A stretch of DNA of 64,000 bases from Nostoc paludosum FACHB-159. Lineage in GTDB: Bacteria > Cyanobacteriota > Cyanobacteriia > Cyanobacteriales > Nostocaceae. The translations under genes and the position numbers were made by a program. The notes under the pieces are model-generated. The model did no database searches, was not told the origin of the DNA, and saw nothing but the letters and a program-made list of their open reading frames with translations. How positions within the stretch are numbered: position 1 is the first letter of the stretch; the number at the start of each line of letters is the position of its first letter. Positions 1 to 7,894 of this stretch are shown piece by piece. Location: the NCBI RefSeq assembly GCF_014698835.1, contig NZ_JACJTU010000022.1, positions 62,001 to 126,000 of the forward strand, given 5' to 3'.

Positions 1-1
1 A

Positions 2-856
2 GAAAGTGGTAACTTTAGTGAAGCAGCCTTAGAATTGCAGCTTTCTCAGCCTGCAATTAGTCATGCGATCGCCACTTTAGAACAAGAATTAGGTGTACCT
101 TTATTTGCTAGAGGTCGTCACGGTGCAGTGTTAACACCTGCTGGCGAGCGTATACTATATCACGCGCGTCAGGCAATGCAACATCTACAAATGATGCAAC
201 ACGAAGCAAATCTACATAAAGGTTTACATGGCGGTCATGTGAGAATTGCGGCTTTTCGCAGCGTAGCTACTCATTTATTACCAAAAGCGATCGCTCAGTT
301 TCACGATCAATTTCCAGAAGTTGCTGTCACCATTATAGAGTGTGCTGCTTTCACCGATGTAGAACAATGTTTGCGTGATGGACGCGCTGATATTGGTATT
401 ACCTGTCTGCCAACTAGCGATGAGTTTGAGACTTGGGAAATTTTTCGGGATGAATATCTAGCTTTGCTACCACCACAAGCCAAAATTAATAGCAAAGCAA
501 TTACTTGGGAAGACATAGCAGCCTATCCTCCAGTTATGCTTCCTTGTACGCCCTGCGGACGCATTCTTCACAACCACCTGAAAAATTTAGCTATTCCCAT
601 AAATACTGCTACCGACATTCAAGAAGATTCCACAGTTGTAAGTATGGTAAATCAAGGACTTAGAGCCGCTATTATGCCCCGTTTAGCAGCCGTACCCATT
701 CCGCCAAAGGTACAGGTATACAGTTTACCCGCAACTCTTGAGAGAGTAATTGCAACAGCAATTTTATCTAATGGTTTGCATGTACCTGCCGTGTTTACAT
801 TTTTAGATATGTTGAAAAAATTTGATTTTTATACTTTAGCTAAATTGACTTATTAA
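2..856 (+). CDS. LysR-family transcriptional regulator, 5' end outside the window
   Basis: The reading frame is open from the first bases of the window, so the N-terminus, including the first part of the winged helix-turn-helix, lies upstream. The visible start has the typical LysR recognition-helix region (LQLSQPAISHAIATLE), then GVPLFAR and LTPAGE, followed by a substrate-binding domain of about 200 residues. A start at the in-frame TTG at 35 would cut the DNA-binding domain, so I treat the gene as partial. LysR proteins bind promoter DNA and respond to a small molecule; the target is unknown, because the divergent neighbour is outside the window. It converges on hisS, with a long hairpin repeat between them. 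Confidence 0.9.
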   Translation, partial: ESGNFSEAALELQLSQPAISHAIATLEQELGVPLFARGRHGAVLTPAGERILYHARQAMQHLQMMQHEANLHKGLHGGHVRIAAFRSVATHLLPKAIAQFHDQFPEVAVTIIECAAFTDVEQCLRDGRADIGITCLPTSDEFETWEIFRDEYLALLPPQAKINSKAITWEDIAAYPPVMLPCTPCGRILHNHLKNLAIPINTATDIQEDSTVVSMVNQGLRAAIMPRLAAVPIPPKVQVYSLPATLERVIATAILSNGLHVPAVFTFLDMLKKFDFYTLAKLTY

Positions 857-870
857 TATAGGAGTAAAAA

Positions 871-928
871 CGCGATAAATCGCCGTCTCTACAAAGATTG
901 GTTATTGTAGAGACGGCGATTTATCGCG
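871..928. repeat. Palindromic repeat with perfect 23-bp stem between convergent genes
   Basis: The arms 871-893 and 906-928 are perfect inverted copies separated by a 12-base loop. The core (GTAGAGACG...CGCG) recurs inside pbpC at 14254-14280 and in part near 7133, so this is a dispersed repeat. Lying between the ends of the LysR gene and hisS, it could also act as a bidirectional transcription barrier. There is no clear U-tract, so that role is inference. Confidence 0.9.
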
Positions 929-947
929 TCTAATGCTCTAATTAAAT

Positions 948-2336
948 TTACGTCAGTCTGCGTTTAACCTCCTCTGCCAAATTTTCCAACAAAACTTCTA
1001 CTTGTTCGCCTGTTTTCAAATCTTTGAGAGAAGATTTATTTGCTGCTGCTTCTTCAGAACCAATAATCACACAGAATTGAATTCCTTGTTTATCTGCTAA
1101 CTGAAATTGTTTCCCTAAAGGACGCTTATCAAAGTTAGTGATAACATTAATTCCCGCTTGACGCAGTTGTTGGGAAACTTTTAAATAAGTCGGCATTAAA
1201 TCATCTTGCATATTCACCACCATCACCTGTGCAGGTGTAGCAGCTAAGGTACTCAAAATACCTGCTTTCAACAATCGACTAATTAAGCGAGTTAAGCCAA
1301 TGGAAATGCCAACACCAGGCATTTTTTCGCCTAAAAATACTCCGACTAATTCTTCATATCTGCCGCCAGAACAAATACTGCCTAAAGCTTCATGTCCCAA
1401 TAAAGTTGTTTCGTAAACTGTACCAGTATAGTAATCAAGTCCACGAGCAATAGATAAATCAATACAGAAACGATTTTCGGCAACTCCAAGATTACGCACG
1501 CCTGTAATTACTGTTTCTAGTTCGGTAACGCCCAAGCTTAACTGTTCGGTTTCTGGGAGATTGTTTGCTAGATGTTTGAGCTTATCTAATACGTCATCAA
1601 CTGAACCATCTATTTTAATAAACTCAATAATTTTTTCAGCTTGTTCTGCCGAAATACCCTCTTTCTCTAAATCTTGTTTGACTTTATTTTGCCCAACTTT
1701 TTCTAGGGTATCAACAACACTGATGCAGGATTTAATTTGGTTTTCGGCAATTCCTAGTGATTTAAAGAAACCTGTCAGCACTTTGCGGTTATTGATGCGG
1801 ATGAGAAAATCACCGATATTAATTGCTTCAAATATTTCACTGATAATTGCAGGCATTTGAGCATCATAAAGTAAGCTCAGTTCGCGACGCGCAACTACAT
1901 CAATATCACATTGGCGAAACTGGCGAAAACGTCCATCTTTTGCCCGTTCTCCGCGAAAAACTACATCCATTTGGTAGCGGGCAAAGGGAAAGGTTAATTC
2001 ATTGAGGTGACGAGCAATGTAAGCTGCTAATGGTACTGTTTGGTCAAACTTTAATGCCCTTGCTTCGGAACCCGTTTCGCCAGATTTATCTTTTTCGGCT
2101 TGGCGATTTGGTGGCAATATGGGGTCAATTCCATAAATTATATTGTCGCCTTGGTTTCCTTTAGCTTGTAGGACTTCTAAACGTTCTACTGCTGGGGTTT
2201 CAATGGGGGTAAATCCATAGCCTTCAAAAACTCTACGGATGGTATCTAATAAATATAATTCTAGGCGCTTTTCGCTAGGCAGAAATTCTGGGAAACCGCT
2301 AGGAGTAGAAAAGTTTATTTTGTCACCTTTTGCCAT
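948..2336 (-). CDS. hisS: Histidyl-tRNA synthetase
   Basis: A 462-residue class II aminoacyl-tRNA synthetase that charges tRNA-His with histidine in the cytoplasm. Motif 2 is at residues 126-142 (VVFRGERAKDGRFRQF). The histidine-specific ARGLDYYTGT is at about 297-306, motif 3 (GVGISIGLTRL) at 341-351, and the anticodon-binding domain occupies about 370-460. Length is slightly above the roughly 420-430 residues of the E. coli type, because of an extended insertion domain at about 170-270, which is common in this subfamily. The ATG start gives MAKGDKINF, which leads directly into the conserved N-terminal strand. No partner gene is adjacent. Confidence 0.97.
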   Translation of the reverse strand: MAKGDKINFSTPSGFPEFLPSEKRLELYLLDTIRRVFEGYGFTPIETPAVERLEVLQAKGNQGDNIIYGIDPILPPNRQAEKDKSGETGSEARALKFDQTVPLAAYIARHLNELTFPFARYQMDVVFRGERAKDGRFRQFRQCDIDVVARRELSLLYDAQMPAIISEIFEAINIGDFLIRINNRKVLTGFFKSLGIAENQIKSCISVVDTLEKVGQNKVKQDLEKEGISAEQAEKIIEFIKIDGSVDDVLDKLKHLANNLPETEQLSLGVTELETVITGVRNLGVAENRFCIDLSIARGLDYYTGTVYETTLLGHEALGSICSGGRYEELVGVFLGEKMPGVGISIGLTRLISRLLKAGILSTLAATPAQVMVVNMQDDLMPTYLKVSQQLRQAGINVITNFDKRPLGKQFQLADKQGIQFCVIIGSEEAAANKSSLKDLKTGEQVEVLLENLAEEVKRRLT

Positions 2337-2501
2337 GCGTATACCTTAGGAAGTTGAGATTTGAAATAGTTGAATAACGAGTAATAAATAATAATCAAAA
2401 AGATTATTATTTAGCAACTAAATTAAAAATCGATATTTAGGTGTTGCTGAATATAGAGATAAATTTAACTCACGCAGAGGCGCAGAGTCGCAGAGAGTTT
2501 T

Positions 2502-2585
2502 TAGTAGGGTGTGTTATGCCGTAGGCTAACGCACCATTCGAGATTTTCGGTGCGTTAGGACTTACGTCCATAACGCACCCTACTA
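2502..2585. repeat. GTAGGGTG-type dispersed repeat, copy 1
   Basis: Two nested inverted repeats are present. The outer arms are 2502-2518 and 2569-2585 (one mismatch) and the inner arms are 2526-2535 and 2549-2558 (CTAACGCACC/GGTGCGTTAG). A second copy of the same design lies at 24592-24675, and a fragment (tagtagggtgcgt) near 23800. The sequence just upstream (2472-2499) is a degenerate run of gcagag-type units, also a common cyanobacterial intergenic repeat. Confidence 0.85.
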
Positions 2586-2609
2586 AATTTTTAATTCTAC
2601 TCGATCGCT

Positions 2610-3056
2610 TTATTTTAGCCGTTGTTCTTGAATGAGGGTGCGTTGAAATATTTGACCGTTTTTAAACCAATGCCAAGTACGTGCACGATTGTTATTATCA
2701 GGGCTAATGTAAATCATTTCATATAAGCTCATTTCTGGGTTTGTCTTATAAGCAAACCACAAAATCACAATAGAATCGTCAGCTTCCCAAGCTTTGCCGT
2801 CAATGCGTTCTGTATCAAACCAAAGTTTATTATCTTTATAGATTCCGGGAAATTCGTATTCTTCTTTTTTACCGTCAGCCCATGTGTAGCGGTTGATTTG
2901 GTAGTAGGGATGAGGGCCGTTTTCTGGGAATTGACAAGTTAAGTGAGATTCGTAGCTGTCAATGACTTTTCCGGTTGTATCAACTAATGTATAAGTGCCT
3001 ACCCAATCTCCTTCATGACGGGCAAGCACGGGCATTCCTTCTTTGATATTAGACAT
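2610..3056 (-). CDS. Conserved protein, lipocalin-like fold suspected
   Basis: A 148-residue soluble protein with no signal peptide or membrane segment. It is rich in aromatic residues in alternating strand-like stretches (GDWVGTYTLVD near 16-26, then TWADGKKEEYEF and KLWFDTERIDGKAW). This resembles the small lipocalin-like or DUF3598-like beta-barrel proteins of cyanobacteria, but I cannot place it in a named family with certainty. It starts 13 bases after the aroA stop codon on the same strand, so it is transcribed ahead of or separately from aroA's 3' end region and is probably in the same orientation unit. No catalytic residues stand out. Confidence 0.75.
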   Translation of the reverse strand: MSNIKEGMPVLARHEGDWVGTYTLVDTTGKVIDSYESHLTCQFPENGPHPYYQINRYTWADGKKEEYEFPGIYKDNKLWFDTERIDGKAWEADDSIVILWFAYKTNPEMSLYEMIYISPDNNNRARTWHWFKNGQIFQRTLIQEQRLK

Positions 3057-3069
3057 GGCTATTCACCTT

Positions 3070-4350
3070 TTATTGTTCTAACATTTTGAAAAATCGGGTA
3101 AAGTAATCGGGAAAAGTTTTTGCTGTACAACCTGGGTCTTTAATTACAATCCCTGGAACTTTTAAGCCTGTGACGGCAAATGCCATTGCCATGCGATGAT
3201 CGTGATAGGTTTCAATGGCAGCCGGGGTGATGGGGCTAGGTTCAATCTTCAGTCTATCGGCAAATTCTTCAACTTGAACTCCCAAGCGACGCAATTCGGT
3301 AACTACGGCGTGAATGCGGTCGGTTTCTTTGTAGCGAATATGTTCGACATTGCGAATGGTAACAGGTGAGGTGGCAAAGGGAGCGATCGCTCCTAAGGTT
3401 TGCACCAAATCTGAGATATCATTCATGTCAATATCGATACCCTGTAATTGCTCTGGCCCTGTGACTTCGATGTAATCATCAGCTTCACGTACCTGGCAAC
3501 CCATCTGTTCTAAAACATTCAGCCAAAGAATATCGCCTTGATAAGATTGTTTGGTCAAATGTTTTACTCGCACTCGTCCACCAGTAACGGCGGCGGCAGC
3601 AAAAAAGTAAGAAGCATTCGACGCATCTGGTTCTATTGTGTAATGTCGAGGCTGGTAACGCTGACCTGCTTGAATTTGGAATTGATTTTCGCCGATTTGA
3701 TTGACTTGCACGCCAAAATCTGCCATCAACTTACAAGTCATTTTCACGTAAGATTGCGAAACCAATGTCCCCTCAACTTCAATGATTGTGTCTTGTTGAG
3801 CATAAGGCGCAATCATTAATAACGCCGAAAGTTGCTGACTTGTTTGGTTAGCTTTTAAGCGAAAATGTCCCCCAGAAAACTGCCCGCCGTAGATGGTGTA
3901 AGGCATAAAATCAGGATTTCCCTGGAAGTTAACGGTTACTCCGCTACTTTGCAGCACCTTTAGCAAGTCACCCATCGGTCGTTCTCGCATCCGGGGAACT
4001 CCATCTAAGCGATATTCGCCATTACCCAGTGCTACCAACGCTGAAATAAACCTTGCTGCTGTACCTGCTAAACCAACAAATAAATCTGCTTGCTTTGCGG
4101 GAATTTCGCCTCCCTTTCCTGAGATTTGAATTTGAGCCTGGTCAGGATTTAGGGTAATAGGGATGCCTAATTGCTCTAAACATTTAGCAAAATAATTGCT
4201 GTCTTCACTAAATAAGGCATTTTCTAAAATAGAGTCACCTTGCGCTAAAGCTGCGACAAGTAGTGCCCGGTTAGTAATACTTTTAGAACCAGGAATCTCT
4301 ACAGTGGCGTCTACTGGGCGATTCAGAGCAGGGATGGCAATGGTATCCAC
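3070..4350 (-). CDS. aroA: 3-phosphoshikimate 1-carboxyvinyltransferase (EPSP synthase)
   Basis: A 426-residue enzyme of the shikimate pathway that transfers the enolpyruvyl group from PEP to shikimate-3-phosphate. Near the N-terminus is the PEP/shikimate-binding GSKSITNRALL (residues 21-31). Then come LAGTAARF in place of the usual NAGTAMRP-type loop, RMRERPMGDLL, the DILWLNVLEQMG region and the C-terminal DHRMAMAFAV signature. The loop change (A for the usual M, F for P) affects the region linked to inhibitor sensitivity in other species; what it does here is not known. The length is normal. The lipocalin-like gene follows 13 bases downstream. Confidence 0.96.
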   Translation of the reverse strand: MDTIAIPALNRPVDATVEIPGSKSITNRALLVAALAQGDSILENALFSEDSNYFAKCLEQLGIPITLNPDQAQIQISGKGGEIPAKQADLFVGLAGTAARFISALVALGNGEYRLDGVPRMRERPMGDLLKVLQSSGVTVNFQGNPDFMPYTIYGGQFSGGHFRLKANQTSQQLSALLMIAPYAQQDTIIEVEGTLVSQSYVKMTCKLMADFGVQVNQIGENQFQIQAGQRYQPRHYTIEPDASNASYFFAAAAVTGGRVRVKHLTKQSYQGDILWLNVLEQMGCQVREADDYIEVTGPEQLQGIDIDMNDISDLVQTLGAIAPFATSPVTIRNVEHIRYKETDRIHAVVTELRRLGVQVEEFADRLKIEPSPITPAAIETYHDHRMAMAFAVTGLKVPGIVIKDPGCTAKTFPDYFTRFFKMLEQ

Positions 4351-4510
4351 TTTAAACCTCAGTGCAGGCGATCGGCTACAACTTAATTATGTTCGCATAT
4401 TATTGAGGAGTGGGGACTGGGGACTGGGAAATGGGAAGGTTATCAACAACTGATGCGAAGCATAACGAATTCCGTTTGTAGCACTTGCCCGTCAGTTTTT
4501 CAGGAGAAAG

Positions 4511-4909
4511 TCAAGGTTGAAAGCGAAGGTGTTGGAGCGATCTTACTTGGGCAATGGTTTCAAAGTCGCGATGGTTGTGAATCAGAAGCAAATTATTTTC
4601 CAGAGCCGTTTGAGCAATGCAGCAATCAATTGGGCTGCGAACAGTAAGCCCTTGGCGGCGCAAGTCATAGTAAATACGGGCAGCCGCTTGCCAAGAATGA
4701 ATCGAGGGTTCAATATAATTTTGTGTTTCGAGGTAGGTGGAGAGGAGAGTCCATTCTTGCTCGTTTAGGCTACCTTGAAGCAATTCAAGCTGAGTGAATC
4801 GGGTGAGTAAAACTTCTCGATTAGCAATTAGGGTTTCAAGCTGCTGGCGAACTTGACCGTTGCGGTCGCGCAAGACGACTATCCAAACTGATGTATCAAT
4901 CAGCAGCAT
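4511..4909 (-). CDS. vapC: VapC-type PIN-domain toxin (putative ribonuclease)
   Basis: I place the start at the ATG at 4909 (MLLIDTSVWIVVLRD), giving 132 residues. A longer in-frame extension to 5044 merely reads through the antitoxin gene in another frame. The PIN acidic residues are visible: D5 in LIDTS, E in TQLELLQG, D in SPIDCCIAQTA, and D in HNHRDFETI near the C-terminus. VapC toxins are Mg-dependent RNases held inactive by VapB. The start codon lies within the last 14 bases of the upstream antitoxin gene, the usual sign of translational coupling in a toxin-antitoxin operon. Confidence 0.88.
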   Translation of the reverse strand: MLLIDTSVWIVVLRDRNGQVRQQLETLIANREVLLTRFTQLELLQGSLNEQEWTLLSTYLETQNYIEPSIHSWQAAARIYYDLRRQGLTVRSPIDCCIAQTALENNLLLIHNHRDFETIAQVRSLQHLRFQP

Positions 4910-5132
4910 GACGAGTCTCGCGCAGAGCTTTGTGGTCAAAGTCTGGGGTAAACTGAATTTGTCCAGCGAGGTCGAAAAGGTTTCTCTTGCCGTGCGATGC
5001 TTTTGAGGAGTCACTTCGCGAACGTACAAGTTCTTGCAGAGCAAAATTCACTAGTTCTTCTTGAGTAGTGAGGTTAGTAAGTTGTAAGGCTTCGTTAAGG
5101 AGAGATTCATCGAGATTAAGGGTAATTTGCAT
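4896..5132 (-). CDS. vapB: VapB-type antitoxin
   Basis: A 78-residue protein starting at MQITLNLDESLLNEA. This ribbon-helix-helix-like N-terminus is typical of VapB antitoxins (strand MQITLNLD, helices to about residue 40). The C-terminal tail (RNLFDLAGQIQFTPDFDHKALR) would wrap the toxin. An upstream in-frame ATG at 5168 exists, but the family normally begins at MQITL. It overlaps vapC by 14 bases. VapB proteins usually repress their own operon; no operator was identified. Confidence 0.85.
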   Translation of the reverse strand: MQITLNLDESLLNEALQLTNLTTQEELVNFALQELVRSRSDSSKASHGKRNLFDLAGQIQFTPDFDHKALRETRHAAD

Positions 5133-5337
5133 AGGTATGAGTTGAGATAAACACAATATTCTGCTCACATTTTAATCCGATAGACCACCGACTCACCTCA
5201 GGGCATAAAGTTACTCTAAGTAGGGCGTGATAAAGATTTAACGCTAATTAGTGCTGAGATTCTGACTTAAATAATTGCAAATAGCGAATTGGTATAACCT
5301 CTTTATCCACACCAATATCTTTCGCCAGTTTACGCTT

Positions 5338-5568
5338 TTATTGTCCACGCCCTGGCTTGCAATCTGCAAAACCCAACGCCTCTGTGTCAAGAAAACTTGC
5401 GATTCTCTTTCAGAGACACTACGTGAACGCCATCTCAATAACTGCTTCGATTGGATATTCAATTTCAGTAGCACAAGCAATTAGAGCAGCGCGAATTCGT
5501 TCAGGTAAGCATCCTAAAATAACTTCGGCATCATTGGGGGAAAGTTGCTCTTGGAGTTTTGCTTGCAT
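5338..5568 (-). pseudogene. Small cyanobacterial protein gene interrupted by a 27-bp repeat
   Basis: The frame starts at the ATG at 5568 (MQAKLQEQLSPNDAEV), runs for 46 codons, then meets TAG and TGA inside 5401-5427, and continues in the same frame as ASFLDTEALGFADCK to a TAA at 5338. Removing exactly the 27 bases 5401-5427 restores a clean 67-residue protein. The inserted sequence (ttcacgtagtgtctc...) resembles the repeat at 46455-46485. The gene is therefore most simply read as broken by a repeat insertion; stop-codon read-through is unlikely. Function is unknown. The reconstructed protein is mostly helical with no membrane segment. Confidence 0.7.
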
Positions 5569-5593
5569 CGTTTTACTACCGTTTTTCTTCCAA

Positions 5594-5623
5594 GCGATGC
5601 CTGCGGCGGGCTATGCCTACGCA
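5594..5623. repeat. GCGATG...CCTACGC short dispersed repeat
   Basis: A 30-base GC-rich repeat (gcgatgcctgcggcgggcta then tgcctacgca) of the type often scattered through Nostocales genomes. It lies about 25 bases upstream of the broken gene at 5338-5568. The same family appears inside the short-chain dehydrogenase gene at 49411-49446. Confidence 0.7.
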
Positions 5624-5644
5624 TTTCTCGTCAGCTTTTAACAG

Positions 5645-5872
5645 CTAAGTTAAGCGGCGGCTAGTATCCGTTGTATCACCACAGATATCCTTCACTCGTC
5701 CACTCCAACGTGTTGTTATACCGGGCTTCCGCGACAAGTTCACGACTTTTCTGCCGCTTTCTGCTTCCTTCTTGCGTAGGTCTGCAAATATTGCATCTAA
5801 ATCATAGTTGAAAGACTTCGCATACTCTTCACGGATTTGGTGGATCTCTTCGACAATCTCATCTGTCCACAT
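5645..5872 (-). CDS. Small putative antitoxin paired with the upstream PIN protein
   Basis: A 75-residue acidic and basic mixed protein (MWTDEIVEEIHQIREEYAK, then NYDLDAIFADLRKKE). It starts 3 bases after the stop codon of the PIN gene at 5876-6349, so the two are almost certainly cotranscribed. Proteins with this WTDEIVEE-IRxxYA start are common beside PIN genes in cyanobacteria, and I infer an antitoxin role. The order toxin then antitoxin is the reverse of vapBC. The C-terminus after about residue 50 (SRKPGITTRWSGR) looks atypical and may be extended by read-through of a lost stop. Confidence 0.65.
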   Translation of the reverse strand: MWTDEIVEEIHQIREEYAKSFNYDLDAIFADLRKKEAESGRKVVNLSRKPGITTRWSGRVKDICGDTTDTSRRLT

Positions 5873-5875
5873 GAC

Positions 5876-6349
5876 CTAATATCCCATTAGTTCGTTGGGT
5901 GTGCAAAGGATAGGCAATACATAGCCAAAATCAAGGCTAATCTCGGCTAACTTACCCTGGATTTGAGCATTAGCAATATGTTTACAATTCCACGTTAACA
6001 GATAATCCATGCCGTGGACGGTTGCGGCGGCAATGTGAATTGCGTCTACCTTTGCTCTTGGAGGCAGATTACTCTGGGTCAGGAATTGAATAGCTAAACT
6101 TTGTACGGCTTGATTCAATGCCAACAAAGGAAAGTCTTGCAAAATTTCCAGTCGTTGAGTGGCGATCGCTGTATCTCCCTTAGCTACTTCGTCTAAAACA
6201 GCCTCCGAAGTGTAAAGAGTGAAGTTGTTTCGACGAAAGTCCCACCAGTCCCGTGTTGTTTCGATATTGGCAGCAATAATCAGGTTTTTGGTCGATCTGG
6301 CTGTCAGATAACCAATAACACTGGTTTCAATATAGACGGTTTCACTCAC
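5876..6349 (-). CDS. PIN-domain protein, VapC-like toxin
   Basis: 157 residues. The N-terminal strand VYIETSVIGYLTAR has Glu where most VapC proteins have the first Asp, a form usual in this subfamily. Further acidic positions are in EAVLDEVAKGD (about 66) and KVDAIHIAAATVHGMDYLLTWNCKHIANA (about 112-140), the classic second half of the PIN fold. It is a probable Mg-dependent ribonuclease. It is followed 3 bases later by the small partner gene. Together with vapBC just downstream and the antitoxin remnant upstream, it forms a toxin-antitoxin cluster. Confidence 0.85.
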   Translation of the reverse strand: MSETVYIETSVIGYLTARSTKNLIIAANIETTRDWWDFRRNNFTLYTSEAVLDEVAKGDTAIATQRLEILQDFPLLALNQAVQSLAIQFLTQSNLPPRAKVDAIHIAAATVHGMDYLLTWNCKHIANAQIQGKLAEISLDFGYVLPILCTPNELMGY

Positions 6350-6364
6350 AGCACTTTCTAAATT

Positions 6365-6581
6365 TTATCTGCCCCTCATCCTACAGCATTTAAACTTTAC
6401 TTTAAGGGTTTGCGGGGGATAGTCATTTTCAAGCCCTTCCCAAAGTTGAAAGATGGACTCACGGCTAACCAGTTCAGTTGTTTCACCTTCAGCGATCGCT
6501 TGCTCCATTGCTACGTCTTCAATAATTTCTACCAGAAATTCAGAAACTTCTTTTCGATTGTCACAAATTAATTTCTCAAAG
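6365..6581 (-). pseudogene. RelB-like antitoxin remnant without a start codon, fused to 21-bp repeats
   Basis: The frame reads FEKLICDNRKEVSEFL, EIIEDVAMEQAIAEGET and LVSRESIFQLWEG, ending at TAA 6365-6367. The EGE-VSRE-IF-L pattern matches the short antitoxins of cyanobacterial RelE/Txe-type systems. No ATG, GTG or TTG precedes this core in frame. Instead the frame runs back through the whole 21-bp repeat array as a VHWFTTQ-type heptapeptide repeat to a TAG beyond it. The natural 5' end thus appears to have been replaced by the repeat. No toxin gene follows. Confidence 0.6.
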
Positions 6582-6851
6582 ACTTGTGTTGTGAACCAAT
6601 GAACTTGTGTTGTGAACCAATGGACTTGTGTTGTGAACCAATGGACTTGTGTTGTGAACCAATGGACTTGTGTTGTGAACCAATGAACTTGTGTTGTGAA
6701 CCAATGAACTTGTGTTGTGAACCAATGGACTTGTGTTGTGAACCAACAGACTTGTGTTGTGAACCAATGGACTTGTGTTGTGAACCAATGGACTTGTGTT
6801 GTGAACCAATGGACTTGTGTTGTGAACCAATGGACTTGTGTTGTGAACCAA
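6582..6851. repeat. Tandem array of thirteen 21-bp repeats
   Basis: The 18-base core acttgtgttgtgaaccaa occurs 13 times at exact 21-base steps (6582, 6603, ... 6834) with 3-base linkers that are TGG, TGA or, once, CAG. The cores are identical. Because the unit is a multiple of three, several frames on both strands stay open (CCEPMDL, TCVVNQW, LVHNTSP, VHWFTTQ), which creates spurious long reading frames. The array ends directly against the antitoxin remnant on its left. Confidence 0.97.
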
Positions 6852-6963
6852 AACTATCAAAATTCTTCGAGGTGCTTTAGTTATCGTAGGCGAAACTGTG
6901 GCAGAGGCGATCGCCTCTAGTAAAACAGATATTTTTAACAGAATGAGAATGCGTAGGCGTAGC

Positions 6964-7091
6964 CCCAATACGGTTCGGATAAGCATTTTTCATCTCTGAT
7001 GTGGGCTGGGAAAAGGGTAAGGGGAAAAGGGAAAAGGCTTGAAATTACCCTTTTCCCTTTTCCCTTTCCCCTTTAACCGAACCGTATTGGG
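6964..7091. repeat. Nested inverted repeat with purine/pyrimidine arms
   Basis: The outer arms 6964-6978 and 7077-7091 are perfect 15-bp inverted copies (cccaatacggttcgg/ccgaaccgtattggg). Inside them, a run of ggggaaaaggg units at 7012-7040 is mirrored by ccttttccctttcccc at 7049-7074. The whole can fold into one long hairpin. The same polypurine and polypyrimidine motifs flank the aldehyde dehydrogenase gene at 9335-9550. Confidence 0.8.
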
Positions 7092-7205
7092 CGTAGCCCA
7101 ACCCAGGCATCGCTTTTCAATCGCCGTCATGTAGAGACACAATTCATCGCGTCTTCTTCAATTAACAATACAATGCCACAATAATAGAAGTCACACAGAA
7201 GTATT

Positions 7206-7802
7206 ATGACTACAGCCCAACGATTGACGTTTGAGCAATACCTAGAAATAGATGATGGGGCAGAAAACCGTTATGAACTTGTTGATGGGAGGCTAATAGA
7301 ATTGCCGCCAGAGTCAGAACCAAATACGTCCCTTGCAAATTACCTATTTCTGCTATTAGTTAATGCTGGAATGCCTTTTCGACGGGTACAGCCTCATGCT
7401 TGCGAACTTCAGGTACCAGTTCTTGAGGCTGGCGATCCTGCAAATCGCTACCCTGATTTGGTCATCCTCCGGGAGGAACACTTAGAGCTAACCCGGAAGC
7501 GGTTGACTATTACTTTTGACGTTCTTCCACCGCACTTGGTGGTCGAAGTGGTGTCTCCAGGTCAGAGTAATCGGGATAGAGACTATGTGCGGAAGCGGAA
7601 ACAATACGCAGCACGCGGTATTGTTGAATACTGGCTGATTGACCCACAGGAGTTGGCGATCGCTATTCTACAATTGTCAGAAGGCAGTTATCGTGAAGCT
7701 GGCAGATTTACCGGGAGTACGCAGATTAAATCTCCAGAACTGGAGCGCTTAGGTATTCAGCTACAACTAACAGCTGAACAAATTTTTGATGTCGTTAAGT
7801 AG
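7206..7802 (+). CDS. Uma2 family (DUF820) putative endonuclease
   Basis: 198 residues with the Uma2/DUF820 restriction-endonuclease-like fold. It starts with LTFEQYLEIDD and YELVDGRLIELPPES. The putative metal-binding core is RYPDLVIL near residue 85 and LVVEVVSPGQSNRDRDYVRKRKQYAARGIVEYWLID at about 117-150. The family is hugely expanded in cyanobacteria and its role is unclear; nuclease activity is inferred from the PD-(D/E)xK-like arrangement. Two further members in this window are at 11736 and 62136. It lies next to the toxin-antitoxin cluster but on the other strand. Confidence 0.9.
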   Translation: MTTAQRLTFEQYLEIDDGAENRYELVDGRLIELPPESEPNTSLANYLFLLLVNAGMPFRRVQPHACELQVPVLEAGDPANRYPDLVILREEHLELTRKRLTITFDVLPPHLVVEVVSPGQSNRDRDYVRKRKQYAARGIVEYWLIDPQELAIAILQLSEGSYREAGRFTGSTQIKSPELERLGIQLQLTAEQIFDVVK

Positions 7803-7894
7803 TTTGGTGCGATTCATGCTTCTCCAAAATGCCACAATAATCGCAACCAACATCACTTCCCAGTCCCCAGTCACCAGTCCCCAGTCCCCAGTCC

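Noticed and set aside
4511-5044. Longer VapC starting at 5044
   Set aside because: The extra 45 residues overlap vapB in another frame, and the family starts at LLIDTS.
6576-6986. Long minus-strand frame with LVHNTSP repeats, and plus-strand frames with CCEPMDL repeats
   Set aside because: They only reflect the 21-bp period being a multiple of three; no ribosome-binding site or non-repeat domain supports a protein.
6852-7002. Plus-strand frame reading TIKILRGALVIVGETVAEAIASS after the array
   Set aside because: It looks like part of a gene (possibly a remnant), but has no start codon and ends in a repeat; too little for a call.
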